64,000 bases of DNA from Pseudeuparius sepicola (lineage: Eukaryota > Arthropoda > Insecta > Coleoptera > Anthribidae), in contig OY987299.1 of the NCBI GenBank assembly GCA_963920635.1, positions 18,837,401 through 18,901,400 on the forward strand, given 5' to 3'. This document shows, piece by piece, positions 24,741 through 36,349 of this stretch. A model generated the notes under the pieces. That model saw nothing but the letters and a program-made list of their open reading frames with translations. It searched no databases and was not told the DNA's origin. The position numbers and the translations under genes are program-made. Positions within the stretch are counted from its first letter, which is position 1. Each line of letters begins with the position of its first letter.

Positions 24741-26858
24741 GTACAGCGTGTCCCAAATAATTTGTCCTACCCCCTGGATTTCAGGAACCGTAAGAGATAC
24801 GAAAAAAACTTGAAAAGAAAAGTTGTAAGGTTGGCAGTGGATGTAACCTCTCTTTTATTTTCACATATACAGGGCGATTCATATTTGCGGGACAAAAATA
24901 AAATATTTAGATTTTGACAATTGCATTAATCCTTTGGAATATTTGCATTCTCCATGAAATTTGCTACAGAACCGCTTTTTTGTGTTGTATTTTGGATGCA
25001 GCGTTGCCAAGATATCGAATTTTTCTTGGAATTTAGGGACTTCGTGGAGGTTATGGAAACTGAATGCTGTATCTTTATTTTAATAGATATCAAAGATATA
25101 TTTTAGCCGAAGTATGACAGCACAACCGTGTGTAGTGTGTGGTGTGGTATGTCGAAATTGGTTTTTGCATAAACAGTGTGTTCATAACAGGCTCTCAAAA
25201 TCGGATAATTTTAAACAGCAATAACTTATTTTTTTTCAAATGGAATGACCTATATTTCTATAGTTTGTTGGAAAAACTACCCGTTTTCGAGATATTTAGT
25301 ATTTAAGAAAATTTCTTTGCATTTTTCATTCAGGTGAGAAGGTTTTATCAAGCAAGCCATAACTATTTTTCCAGACAGTGGCAAAAATAATAATTGTCAT
25401 TTTAGATAATACGGGAAATAAAATTTCTATACCCGTATACAGTATGTCCCAATAAGAGGACAAATGGACCCAAAAATTTAATTTTTCGACAAAAAGTCAT
25501 TCTTGATCAAATTTTCTGCTTCTCGAAAAAATATGGTCCACGAAGAGAATTTTCAATTTTTTATACAGGGTGTCCAAAAAATACAAAAACATGAAGTGCG
25601 AACAAGAATAAACTGCCTTTATTTTTAAATATATCAAAAACTTTTACTTAGAAAAGTTGTTTAGAATTAAAAGGTGTGTCCGATTGTCACTTCTCAAACA
25701 AATCAGCCAACTCCGATTTTTTTGATTTCCAAGTGTGAAATTCCTTTGTTTTTAAAAATATCAAAAATATTTATTTAGAAAAGTTGTTTAGAATTAAAAG
25801 ACGTGTCAGAGGGTAATTTTTTACCCATTTAAGTCAAAGTCGTCCGATTTGCTTAAAAAGTTACAATCAGACACGTCTTTTAATTCTAAACAACTTTTCT
25901 AAGTAAAAGTTTTTGATATTTTTAAAAATAAAGGCAGTTTATTCTTGATGGCATTTCATGTTTTTGTATTTTTTGGACACCCTGTATAAAAAAATCGAAA
26001 ATCCTCTTCGTGGACTATACTTTTTCGAGAAGCAAAAACTTATCAAGAATTACTTTTTGTCGAAAAATTAAATTTTTGGTCCATTTGTCCTCTTGGGATG
26101 TCTATCCGTGGACATACTGTATACGGGTATAGGAATTTTATTTCCCGTATCATCTAAAATGACAATTATTTGTACCACTGCCTGGAAAAATAGTTATGGC
26201 TTGCTTGATAAAACCTTCTCACCTGAATGAAAAATGCAAAGAAATTTTCTTAAATACTAAATATCTCGAAAACGGGTACTTTTTGGTATAGAATGTTATT
26301 TACATAAAATGTGGGGCTTGGACGCCGGCATCCAACAAACTATAGAAATATGGGTCATTCCATTTGAAAAAAATAAGTTATTGCTGTTTGAAATTATCCG
26401 ATTTTGAGAGCCTGTTATGAACACACTATACATATATGCAAAAACCAATTTCGACATCCCACACCACACACGGTTGTGCTGTCATACTTCGGCTAAAATA
26501 TATCTTTGATATCTATTAAAATTAAGATACAGCATTCAGTTTCCATAACCTCCACGAAGTCCCTAAATTCCAAGAAAAATTCAATATCTTGGCAACGCTG
26601 CATCCAAAATACAAAACAAAAAAACGGTTCTGTAGCAAATTTCATGGAGAATGCAAATATTCCAAAGGATTAATGTAATTGTCAAAATCTAAATATTTTA
26701 TTTTTGTCCTGCAAATACGAATCGCCCTGTACATGTGAAAATAAAAGAGAAGTTATGTCCACTGCCAACCTTACAACTTTTGTATTCAAGTTTTTTTTAT
26801 ATCTCTTATGGTTCCTGAGATCCAGGGGGTAGGACAAACTATTTGGGACACGCTGTAC
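24741..26858. mobile_element. Large foldback palindrome, about 2.1 kb
   Basis: Starts GTACAGCGTGTCCCAAATA and ends with its mirror. The arms are about 1 kb and nearly identical, with shared internal foldback ends (TACAGGGCGATTCATATT, TATACAGTATGTCCCAATAAG, TATACAGGGTGTCCAAAAAA) that read like several foldbacks nested inside one another. The right arm has an extra stretch of about 60 bp near 26270-26330. The element begins only 27 bp downstream of the exon donor at 24714. Confidence 0.9.
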
Positions 26859-26876
26859 CTACTTTAGGGCAAAACC

Positions 26877-27260
26877 AGGGCCGGCCTTAGGGGGGGGGGG
26901 GGGCAAACCGGGGCACCGCCCGAGGGCGCGGATCGCCATAGGGCGCCGCCGAACCGAGTGACCGAGTCGGCAACTGGGGAACGTAGTTTTCCAAAGTTAA
27001 AATTTATCAAAACGTACTTAAGATCAACGATGGCCCATCAGAGACTCAGCGCTCTAATTTTACTGATATTACAGTTTATATTTTACCTCAAAGAAATAAC
27101 AAAGGATAGAGTGAGAAAGATCAAAAAGTAAACAGAGCCAATATCGTTTTGAGTGATGCCACGTACTCCATTACCGCTATTAATTCCTTGTATGTGTCAA
27201 TTTTAAGCTAAAACTAAATTGCGATAATTATCAGTTTAATAAAATCGTCAACAGACAATT
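26877..27260. mobile_element. Possible hAT-like end with a G14 homopolymer
   Basis: CAGGGCCGGCCTTAG followed by 14 G and a GC-rich block matches the style of hAT ends also seen at 53120-53139 (mirror of CAGGGCCGGCTCTAGG). No matching second end could be located, so the extent is unknown and the element may be truncated. Confidence 0.4.
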
Positions 27261-27442
27261 CAAATCGCCCAACATGGCAATGCAGCCGTCCGCCGCCGCA
27301 TTCATTATCTCTGCATTGTTTGTTTACTCCAGTGTGTCATATTTTTTGATTGTTTACGTGTGTGTTTCAAGTGTTTTTTTTTTTGTTAATTTATAACTAT
27401 TTATTTGTATTTAGGATATACATAGTGACTGATTTTGCATAC

Positions 27443-27490
27443 AATGGGACGCAGAAATTGTGTAGTGTGTTGCGTGTTGCCAAATTGATA
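27443..27490 (+). pseudogene. Possible THAP-domain N-terminal remnant
   Basis: The frame from ATG reads MGRRNCVVCCVLPN and stops. The M-x-x-x-x-C-x-V-x-x-C spacing resembles the first cysteines of a THAP zinc finger. It is too short to be firm. Two other THAP remnants occur at 36140 and 54120 in the window. Confidence 0.3.
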
Positions 27491-28288
27491 TTTCTCAGGA
27501 TATAACTTATCACAGGTAAACGTTGTACTCACGGGCGTAATGTTTGTTTACTTCGGTAGATTTCTGCTAGATGTTGGTTGACTACAAACATGTGCATTTG
27601 GATGCTTGTGCTCCCTCTATCCTTGGTTATTTATCTGAGGATTTTACTGATATTATCAGGGAATTTACTGACAGAAAAGCCTGAAAAGTTAATTTTTATT
27701 GATGAGGGGAGTTTGCAGACAGCTAATAGAGTACTTGAATATATTTTTAATTGCTCTAAAATCGTACTCAGTTTACAGAATTATGAATCCCGTTCTTAGC
27801 CCCAACTTTGAAAAAAAAATGGTTTTGCCTTTTTAAACCAATTGTGACCTCATAAGTGCTTTCCTGTCAAATTTCGAAGAAAGTCTAAAGACTTTCTAAT
27901 AAGGTAAATATTATTTTTAGAAATAATCGTAGGGTTTTATGCAAATGTCCGGGAATTGTTTTATCGTGTTTGTAAAATTTCGTCAAGTACCATATTCTTC
28001 AGAGACGTCTCGTGGTTTTTCTAAAATCATTATCTCCACCTCCATAGTTACATAGATATATTCTTCTTCTTCTAAAAACGAAGTCCTACACGACATATTT
28101 TTTGGGACAAAATTGGACAAATTATATTAGGCATAATTTTATTAAAATTCTGACTACGTCACTGGATTGGGCATCCCTTTGGGATGAACGGGTCTGGACC
28201 GACACTATATGAATGTTGGTCCAGAACGGGTTTATACCACATTGTGTTAAAAAATATCGAACAATTTTCACTTCCAGATCACTAAGGC

Positions 28289-28412
28289 TAAAGGCAAGTT
28301 CACACAGTCGCGAATCACGAAAATGACTCCGATTGGTTAGTTTGAATATTGTCAGTTCAAATTAAGCAATCAGAATCATTTTCGCGATTCGCGACTGTAT
28401 GAACTCGGCTTA
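28289..28412. mobile_element. Palindromic MITE, about 124 bp
   Basis: Left AGTTCACACAGTCGCGAATC and right GATTCGCGACTGTATGAACT are imperfect mirrors, with paired inner words AATGACTCCGATTGGTTAGT / AAGCAATCAGAATCATT. It could form a nearly complete hairpin. Confidence 0.85.
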
Positions 28413-31170
28413 ATGAGTGTTGTAAGTCAACAGTAAACTATAACTTTGGTAACACTTTTCTTTTCTACATTCTAACCTACTTTTTTGGTTACTGCAGAAA
28501 TTATTATGGGTAGATTACCTCCATTTTTTGTTTCGTTTCATCTCAACCCTTCTCTCCCTCCAAACTGCCAACTAGTGCCCATTTCAAAATAAGTAGCAAC
28601 TCGGTGCCCTCTCTGAAAATACATGCTGGCGACGCCACGGAAATGGGACTACCGTGCTTGTGATAGGTATATCATTTTAAAGGTAATTTTGTCAATAATG
28701 CGGACCGTTTCATTTTTGAAATAGGTTGAAACATAAAAAAAATCGGCATAAATATACCACTTTTGGTACTTGATCTTTTAAATATCTCAATATAAGTCTC
28801 TTTGTTGGTAACCGAAGAACAAAGTAAATTATATCCTGATCTAGGTGTTCGAAGCGAGTACTGCTATTAGTCCCGAGAAAATAATAAATAGGTATATTTT
28901 TAGATTCTGTCCTCGCGTTTGCAAAAGTTTGCCTCATTAATCTTCTGTATTGCTGGCAAAATTAGCTTTAAAATGAAGTATCACAAGCATAGCAGCCCAT
29001 TTAAGAGTATTAATTTAAGTGATTATTAAAATTGCCAATATTCAAATTTATTATTTGTGAGAGAGTGCAATAGTTCTTATTCATTCAGGGGGTCACAATC
29101 TAAAATGAAGAAAAAACACATATCTCCGAAAATGCTATAAAAATATATACAGGTTGTATCTAAGAAAATGCATAGATTATAAAAAAACATGCAGGATTTT
29201 TAAATTATATTTTTTGCCCCCCCCCCCCCCCCGCCCTTGCTCTTATGTAATGGCGGCCATGAGTGTACCTACTTTATTATATATTTATGATACCAGAACA
29301 CGAAGTGTGCCCCATGAGGGCAGGGGTTAAATTTCGGCATGGCATTCAATACGAAACAGGATAGGATTAGAGAAATGGGACAAATAGAGTTTGTGTACCA
29401 ACTTAATAGAGGATCAAAATTCGGCCCAAGAACTAACTCTCAAGCAAATATAACATCGAAATTCGTGTTCCCGCCCTCGCTCTACTGTGAAGGGTTGTAT
29501 TTACAGGTAAATACAGGGTGTCCCTAATATACTACAGACCTTTATACATACCTATAATAAGTATGTAATATCAAAATTCAATTTGTCTCAATAAAGTGTA
29601 CCATTCTGGTCTCTGACCCACATTTCAAAGAGTAAATTATTCATTTATACTGTATAAATGGCCATTTCGTTTGCGAAAATAGCTATATTTCCCGGTGAAT
29701 CGTTTAAAACTTGTTCCAAAATTGATATGTTGCAGTTGGTAGTCAAATTGGCGATGATTTCCAATTTCAGCGCGGAAATTAAAAATCAAATTGCCAGTCA
29801 CATATCGACCTTCCGAGCGACTCATGCGTTTATTAAAATCGCATCTTCCATGCGGAAATTGGCCATACTATATGAATATTAGAAAGGGTTATACAGGGAC
29901 CAGCAGAAACTTGGGCACAAAAATTTAATATTTTTAAACTCTGATTTCGATTAATTTAAATTTCGAGCTGCTAATCGAACAAAATTAAAGTTTAGTAGCA
30001 AATTCATGTGATACCCCGATGATAAGTTGCGCTTGCGGTATTTTTTTTTGTAATACATAGGGTGGTCGAAAAAAGTACAAAAAAGTTAAATTTCTTTTTT
30101 TACTAGGTGGCTGTGACTTTAAATCTGACATCGACCTTTGATTCCAAACAACTTTTGTAAGTAACTTTGTACCCTATTTCAAAAAATAAGGGTACTTTAC
30201 TCTTGAGTTATTTTGACATTTTTGAATCTACCTCGCATCTAAAAAGAGATATTTAAATTTTGGTATGTTGTAACGTAATAAACCCTATTACTTTATTTTG
30301 TTTAAGATTTTGTTAGATGTGTAATGGTTTACGTTACGATTTTGACGCTTTTTTTAGGAATAGAAAGATGTTATATAGTTTGTGGAGGACGCTGCCTCTC
30401 TTTAGTTTTTATTCTTCAATTTGCTCAGGCGCCAGTTTTTTATAGTGGTATGCTCCACTTGTCTTTTCTCGGATAGTTCAGTGAAGAAGAAAATTCCAAA
30501 GTTCGTTTAGCTATTTTGTTTTGTTTGTTCTATTGGGACTAGGGAGTAAATAAGACAATAGACAAGTTTTTACAATTTATTTTTCAATATTACGTACAAC
30601 ACGATACCAGTTTATTATTCTCAATAGATTAGTAATATTCGAAAATCAATAACAACAGAATCAAATAATTATTACAAAATCATATACTACAACAAAAGTC
30701 GAACTGTGCCACAACGAGAAAAATAAAATATTTTTGGCAAATGAAAAACTCCTAATTTATTATTGAGGCGAAATAAACCCATACAAATACACCTGTGAAC
30801 AAATTAATCTGATTAATAATTTTTGTATTCGCGGCAACGGAAAGTCTATTCTGTGAGACGGAAACTAGGCGTAGGAAATGCGGCGGAGACAACTAAATAA
30901 TCTAACTAGTATAGAAACGGTGGTCTGACAACACGGCGCGTAATTGTGAAGTGCGGGTAATAAGAGAAAATCGGAAAATTGTGATATCTACGGTTATAAA
31001 CTAGCAAGAAACTCTCTCCGTATCAAACAATGTGGCCCATAACACTTTACTATAGGCCTTTAGGTGACGGCGACAGATTTTAGAAAAGAAAATTAGATAA
31101 AACGGATTCAGTGGTGCCGTCTGACAAGCGCGGTGCGCGGTTTATTTTTATTTCTTTAATTCTCAGTATT
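28413..31170. other. Intronic sequence; poly-C run, no gene recognised
   Basis: A C16 homopolymer lies at 29217-29232. A half-foldback terminus (ATACAGGGTGTCCC) lies at about 29512, and a degenerate CTTTACTCTTG foldback word near 30200. Short open frames at 29339, 29658 and on the opposite strand show no domain or exon linkage. Confidence 0.4.
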
Positions 31171-31177
31171 TCTAGAA

Positions 31178-31610
31178 GGGCCTGGCCTCTTGCCTAGCAG
31201 TACCAAAAATTGGGACTCGGCGGACAATGGCCGGCAGCTAGACCTGAGATCAAGTGGAAAAATAGCCTGTAGTCGACTTTTCAGGTTACGTAACGGCCCG
31301 GCCGCTTGCCTGGCAGTACAAGTGCTCTACAATAGCAATGGCCAGCAACGAAAACTTATATACCTGGAATTAGTCGAAAAAAAAAAGTTTAGTTTGACTT
31401 CTGGCTTTGCAGAGTACCGACCTGGCCGCTTGTCTAGCAGTACCAAAAATTGGCACTCTACGGACAATGGCCGGCAGTTACACCTGACGTCAAGTACAAA
31501 CTATTTATCTGTTGATCTCGGGTTTTGCAAAGTTCCTGGCCTCTTGCCTGGCAGTACAAGTACTCTACAATAGCAAGGGCCGGCAGTTAAACCTGATATC
31601 ACCTTTTTAT
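31178..31610 (+). repeat. Tandem repeat of about 115-125 bp, four units
   Basis: Four units each start close to CCTGGCCTCTTGCCTGGCAG (about 31180, 31297, 31421, 31534). They alternate between a version continuing ACCAAAAATTGG and one continuing ACAAGTGCTCTACAATAGCA, so the array also reads as two copies of a dimer of about 240 bp. The 127-codon frame across it is a by-product. Confidence 0.85.
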
Positions 31611-32984
31611 AAATAACAAAATTCAAACAAAGAAAATACCTTGGGCACTATAGCAAAGTGAAATGGTCATCATACAAGAGTTTTTTACCTATACTGCTAA
31701 ATCGGCGGTCGATCAAAATCTGATGATTTAGTATTTTTCCGTTCCCCTTTTATACCCGAGTCCGGCCGGGCTGGTGGGGTCGGAAAAAAGAGCCCGGTTG
31801 CTATGCCGGCATCGAGGCTTGGTGCGCGGTGCGAAATACATAAAAAAAAACTAGAAAAATCTCATACACCAATAGCCGGCGATGCGACGCAGCTTCCGAT
31901 AATAAGACTAAATAGTATGAATAGATTGAATCGGTTTTTCAAAAAGAAACGCGTCTCTAGCCCTAAAAATAATGATTATTTCCTACTAAATATATTTTAC
32001 AAAAGCATTGTCCACCTACAATCAATAGCGACTTTTAAAACACGGTATATAAAATACGAAAATACGGAAAATAAGATTTTGTTCAAATGAAAATATATTA
32101 CTTGCTTTTTATGCATCTATCTAGCCGGTGAAAATAATAAAAATACTCGGCGCGGTGCGGTCGGCAGAAAAAAATTAAAAATACGTTCCTTTCTAGTAAA
32201 AAAAAATAACGAACTTCGTTACAATGTGCGTTTTGAGTTTAAAATGATGCACCAACTTTTTTTTTTTTTATTAAATTTTCTGAGAAATTAATAATAAAAA
32301 AGTTTTCCATTTGTGTCCAACTTTCTGCCGGTCACTGTATAGTGGACAAAAAGTTCGAGATACATATATCTATTAACGATTTTAAGTGAAACAAAACATG
32401 AAACATGATGATGGTGGAAAAAATGAAAAGTGCTGATTTCATCAGACAAAAGTACAGTTTGAAAACAACAAAGGTTTAAAGATGAAGAAGGGGCGCAGAG
32501 TTAAATGTAAAATTTTCGGTTATTAGTTTTCTCGAAAACGGCTTCGGGTGGTGATGTTTGCTTTTCCGCAAAATATAGATCATGCTTTGAGTTAATGTCA
32601 CATTTTATTTATCCCAGTTTGCTACTGACTTTAAATAAAAGTGAATTTATTTAATATGGGTCCGAGTCGATATTCCTCAAACGGTGCCTTCTTTCAAGAA
32701 ATCAAATACGTTCAGTTTTGCCTCATACCTTTTTCTATTGCTCTGCGCAAAATGATCGCGCACAAATTTATACACTGACGCCACCTGACATTATTTCTGG
32801 TAGCCTTTACTGACGATAATTATTATTATTGGTCCGGGTTAGGGAAACGTAGTTCAGTTATGCATCTGGAGATGGCGCAGAAAACAGTTAGCGAACCCGT
32901 CCAAATCGTTTATTTTGGAAAACTGGTGTCAGGTGTGGGGCCTTGAAACCCTGAGATATACCACGACATAGAGTCAATTTTTTT
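31611..32984. other. No gene recognised
   Basis: AT-rich intronic sequence with a GC-rich patch around 31745-31830. The reverse complement of the recurrent CC(A/T)CACCTGACACC word lies at 32925-32940. Confidence 0.4.
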
Positions 32985-33174
32985 AAGAAGTCCTTGTCCT
33001 CACTAGGGCTGTCAATTGGTAATTTCGACATCCTAAGTTATCATCAATGCAGCAATAAATGCAACCGGGTTCAGGTCAGTAACGAGCCCATTTGCACAAT
33101 ATGAATAACTACTTACTACTAATAACACGAAAAGTAACAACACAGATAACGGTAGCTTTTTATCATACTAAAAG
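32985..33174 (+). repeat. Dispersed repeat family 4, copy 1
   Basis: TTTAAGAAGTCCTTGTCCTC through GAGCCCATTTGCAC and AATAACACGAAAAGT recurs at about 50502-50662 with small differences. Copy 1 is interrupted at its right side by the 181-bp MITE at 33175. Confidence 0.8.
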
Positions 33175-33355
33175 CGTTGACTGACGTATTTATAAAGACT
33201 TATCACGGCTATAGCTTTATGTCCTGGAAAACAGATGGCTCTGATGGCTAACAATGTATTCTGTATTGTATTTTATCTCCGGAAAGCGCATGGTGAGCCA
33301 AAAATGTGTCAGACGTGACAACCGTGAGCAGTCTTTAATAATATATCAGTCAACG
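33175..33355. mobile_element. 181-bp MITE, copy 1, 7-bp target duplication
   Basis: Ends are CGTTGACTGACGTATTTATA and the mirror with AATATATCAGTCAACG. The direct flanks are CTAAAAG on both sides (33168-33174 and 33356-33362). A second copy of exactly the same length lies at 53699-53879 with a different perfect 7-bp duplication. Confidence 0.92.
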
Positions 33356-33365
33356 CTAAAAGGTA

Positions 33366-33690
33366 CCTAAAAGGAATTTGAAGAAGTTATATGAGACAAA
33401 ATAAAGTTTTAGGGCATCTTTCAAAGGTAGCTTGATAAATATTTACCTGTGAAACGAAATCCCGGGCTCTTGCTTTTCACTTATGCTTTTGCAACCAAAC
33501 GCTGAACAATAATTCTCCGTCGTAAGAGTAGGTATATTTGTTACTTTTATTTCACATATTCACGAAATTAACTTGCAACGTACTCGCTTGTCTGCCACAT
33601 ATAAAATGGCCGCCGTTCAAAACGACGTAAGAAAATCTATACACGGCAGGGTAGGCAAGCGCGGTATCCTCTCTATTTTCTTGTCTAAGG
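33366..33690 (+). repeat. Dispersed repeat family 1, copy 2
   Basis: Second copy of the sequence at 1262-1590, same orientation, with small indels. Confidence 0.75.
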
Positions 33691-34010
33691 ATATTTTAGT
33701 ATCTATAGCACGATACATAGATAATGGTATGCCAGCTAGGAGAACGAAAATTAAACTCTTCTGCGCACCTACGTCACTTCGACAAAAACGCGGCCAATTT
33801 ATAAAAAAATAGTCCTGAAATTAGTCTCACTGACATACGTCAGTTACAGAGTCCATTTCTCTGGTCAGTTATCAATTCCAAAAACAAAATGTAGGCACCT
33901 TGAGACACCTTCGTGTATATGTGGTTGCCTAGCTCACTATAAAACGAGTCAAAAAGGTAGCCACGATTTTGTCGAATAAACGTTACCGTTGACGTCACAG
34001 CACCTGCGCA

Positions 34011-35182
34011 CGAGGCCAACGATAAAGACAGGCCATGGCGCTAACGCATAATCGCGTAGTCACGTGACCAACTTAGTCCTATACATATAATAAAAGGCAT
34101 TTTTGGAGATAGGTAGAAAAAACAAATTTCGTAACAATTTGGCGAGTTTTTTTTCATCTATTACATTATTGGTTTTGTGCATCCAGGCTTTCTCTAATTG
34201 TTTTTTCAAAATGTTTAACCTGCCTCAGCTGTTTTGGGCTGAGAGTTAAACGGCACTACTGCACTCAAATATTTTGGCACATTCTCAAAAATTGTTGGGA
34301 CAGCACCTTCCTTTAGCTTAGGTGATATTCTCTATAGGTATTTTCCTCCCACAACACATTTGTCCACTTTAATTGTTTCACTTTCTTGAAAATGTGTTAG
34401 CCACACATACGTAAGGGTTTTTTAGAAATTAAATCTCAGTTGTAATTTGACGAATCCATTTTTGGCGCAAATTTTCATCCCGAGGCAAAGCAAATGTTGT
34501 TATGGTGACATTTTCTTCCCGGCTTTTGTAATATGTATAAATATAATATAAACAAACCCAATATTTGGTATTTAGGTTATTTTTTACGAAATAAAAATGA
34601 AAACTCACCTCAGTATACTGTAAATATTGACGATGTCTCAGTTGATCGGCAGCGTGAAAAGCCGAATAGGAACCGTATCAGGGCGTAGGTCGACAACGAA
34701 AATCCTCGGGTACGTTACAACACTGATTTATTTCGCACAAGGTGAATGGTGAATACAAAATATACAAACCCGAACGTGGCCAACGGGAATGGCTTCCAGC
34801 CACCCGGACCGTCTGAACTCGCGGATCTCCCGTAAGCAGTTCCCCCGTCTGTGTCTCAGACTCCACTGTCCATTCCGGGGGGAGAATTCCCTTTACAGCG
34901 CTAACTCGTCGGCGCGAGCGGCACCATTACTTCTGGACGGTACGGCTCCCACCCAGAGGCAATAATAACACCTGGGCGGTTCCCCTCCGCCAGGACATAC
35001 GCGCACTAGACACAAACTTGTTTCTGAAATATAAACTAAGACGTTTAAAAACACTTTAAACATTTAAAACTTGTCAAAACCCAAGCTGCCGCTTTCAGGT
35101 ATGTGACGAATGACATGTAACATCGGACTAAGATGGTCACGTGATTTTTGTGCGCCATGGCCTGTCTTTATCGTAGGCCTCG
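34011..35182. mobile_element. Terminal-inverted-repeat DNA element, about 1.17 kb, copy 1
   Basis: Ends are CGAGGCCAACGATAAAGACAGGCCATGGCG and a near-perfect mirror, with a further inverted word GTCACGTGACCA. A second copy at 55803-56975 shares the whole interior, including a GC-rich stretch around 34860-34980. No transposase motif was recognised in either copy. It ends about 120 bp before the exon at 35301. Confidence 0.85.
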
Positions 35183-35300
35183 GTTATGTGTGTATCGTGA
35201 TCTATGGTTGAAATAAAAAAGTTGGTACACGAGAACGCAACGAGTTTGGATTGTCGGGAGTGAAAAATCGAGTACAACAAGTTCCCTTCTCCTCCCGCAG

Positions 35301-35620
35301 GCCTACGCAAGGTGGACCCGGCCGCCGCCGTCGGCAAGCCCGCGGCGCCGCCGCCGCCCCGTCCCGTCGCGGTCGGGCCGCCCGGGGGCGCCCCGGTCGC
35401 GGCGCCCGCCGCGGTCTTCGCCGAGAGGCGCGGGCCCGGCGGCGCCTGGGGCTACAGCAACCGGCTGGTCGGGCCGGCGCAGCCGAACCCGTGGTACACC
35501 GCGCGGGTGATGGGCGGGCCGGAGTGCACGCGCTGCCCGGGCGCGTGCCCCGCGTCCGTCTTCGGCGCCGTGCCGAGGAGCTGCAGCACGACCGGCGTGT
35601 CGCACGACAGGCAGCAGCAA
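35301..35620 (+). CDS. Second exon of the membrane protein gene (Pro/Ala-rich cytoplasmic part)
   Basis: The exon follows CCTCCCGCAG and ends before GTAGGT. Its first two bases complete the codon split at 24713, forming a cysteine codon, and it ends in phase 0, which fits the exon at 61818. The peptide starts LRKVDPAAAVGKPAAPPPP, is rich in Pro, Ala and Gly, and contains WGYSNRLVGPAQPNPWYTAR and a Cys cluster (ECTRCPGAC). It ends in HDRQQQ. Following the transmembrane exon, it would be cytoplasmic. GC content is extreme, and this is why long spurious frames appear on the other frames and strand. Family not recognised. Confidence 0.8.
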
Positions 35621-35644
35621 GTAGGTGGAGCGCTTTTTAAAATA

Positions 35645-35735
35645 TGTATAGGCAAGGATCATCTACAAGCAAAAGCGCCCCCGGTATGTTTAGGCTCGAC
35701 CAACACTATGTTACAGGCCTGTTCATAGAGCTCAT
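35645..35735. repeat. Repeat end shared with 50045-50105 (inverted)
   Basis: TAGGCAAGGATCATCTACAAGCAAAAGCGCCCCCGG followed by GTTCATAGAGCT recurs as its reverse complement at about 50045-50105. It lies just after the exon donor at 35621. Confidence 0.7.
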
Positions 35736-36137
35736 TGAATTGACAAGTAGATGGAAGAAGTGTAGAGAGAGAAACTGGCAGCCAAACTTGAGTAAGTGAA
35801 ATAGTAAATAAATCAGCTGATTCCGGCAAAAACCACATAACACATAAGAGGTGTTTGTCCTAACTTTATATTTTTGTGTCCGTTGTCAAACCTCATTTTA
35901 ATTTTCCTTCTGTCCCAAGTCCCAGTACGAACAGGAGTAATTATTGTATTATTTATATTTGATTTGAGTTCGTGTCGTGGTGGCAGTTTCGTATAAAATG
36001 GCGTTGAGTTTTCTTAGTTGGTGTTTGGTTTAATATTATTTTTAGATCGGAGAGAAAATTTAATTTATATATGTGGCCATGATACAATGTTTATTATTAT
36101 ATCATGTATATATCTCTGTATATTATCTCTGTTTAAG

Positions 36138-36345
36138 TTGTAAATTACAGAAAAGGGGGTCAACTCCTGTTGTGTATTTGGATGTACCTACCAAACGGGG
36201 CGGAAGGAATAAGAATAGTGGGGTTTATTTTCATTCGTAAGTCTTAAAAATCTTTGCTAATAACTTTGCAGTTTTCCAAGAGATAAGGTGATATTAGAGA
36301 CAAGTGGATTGCAGCTATAAAAAGGAAAACTTTTGTACTGTCTAC
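36138..36345 (+). pseudogene. Decayed THAP-domain exons
   Basis: The segment before a GTAAG donor at 36237 carries GCTYQTGRKE in one frame and NSGVYFHS in another. The segment after a TTTGCAG acceptor at 36270 starts FPRDK and, one frame later, reads IRDKWIAAIKRKTFVL. Together these follow the order of a THAP zinc finger (C-x-x-C region, FP, then the K-W-I motif), with at least two frameshifts. THAP domains occur in P-element transposases and in host factors. Decay and a transposon-rich context favour a mobile-element remnant. Confidence 0.55.
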
Positions 36346-36349
36346 AAGT

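Noticed and set aside
24298..24760. Several long overlapping open frames on both strands at the GC-rich exon
   Set aside because: High GC removes stop codons in all frames. Only the frame with splice sites and matching phase is kept.
35137..35728. Other long frames on both strands at the second GC-rich exon
   Set aside because: Same reason; they run past the splice donor into intron or have Arg/Ala-rich translations without a domain.
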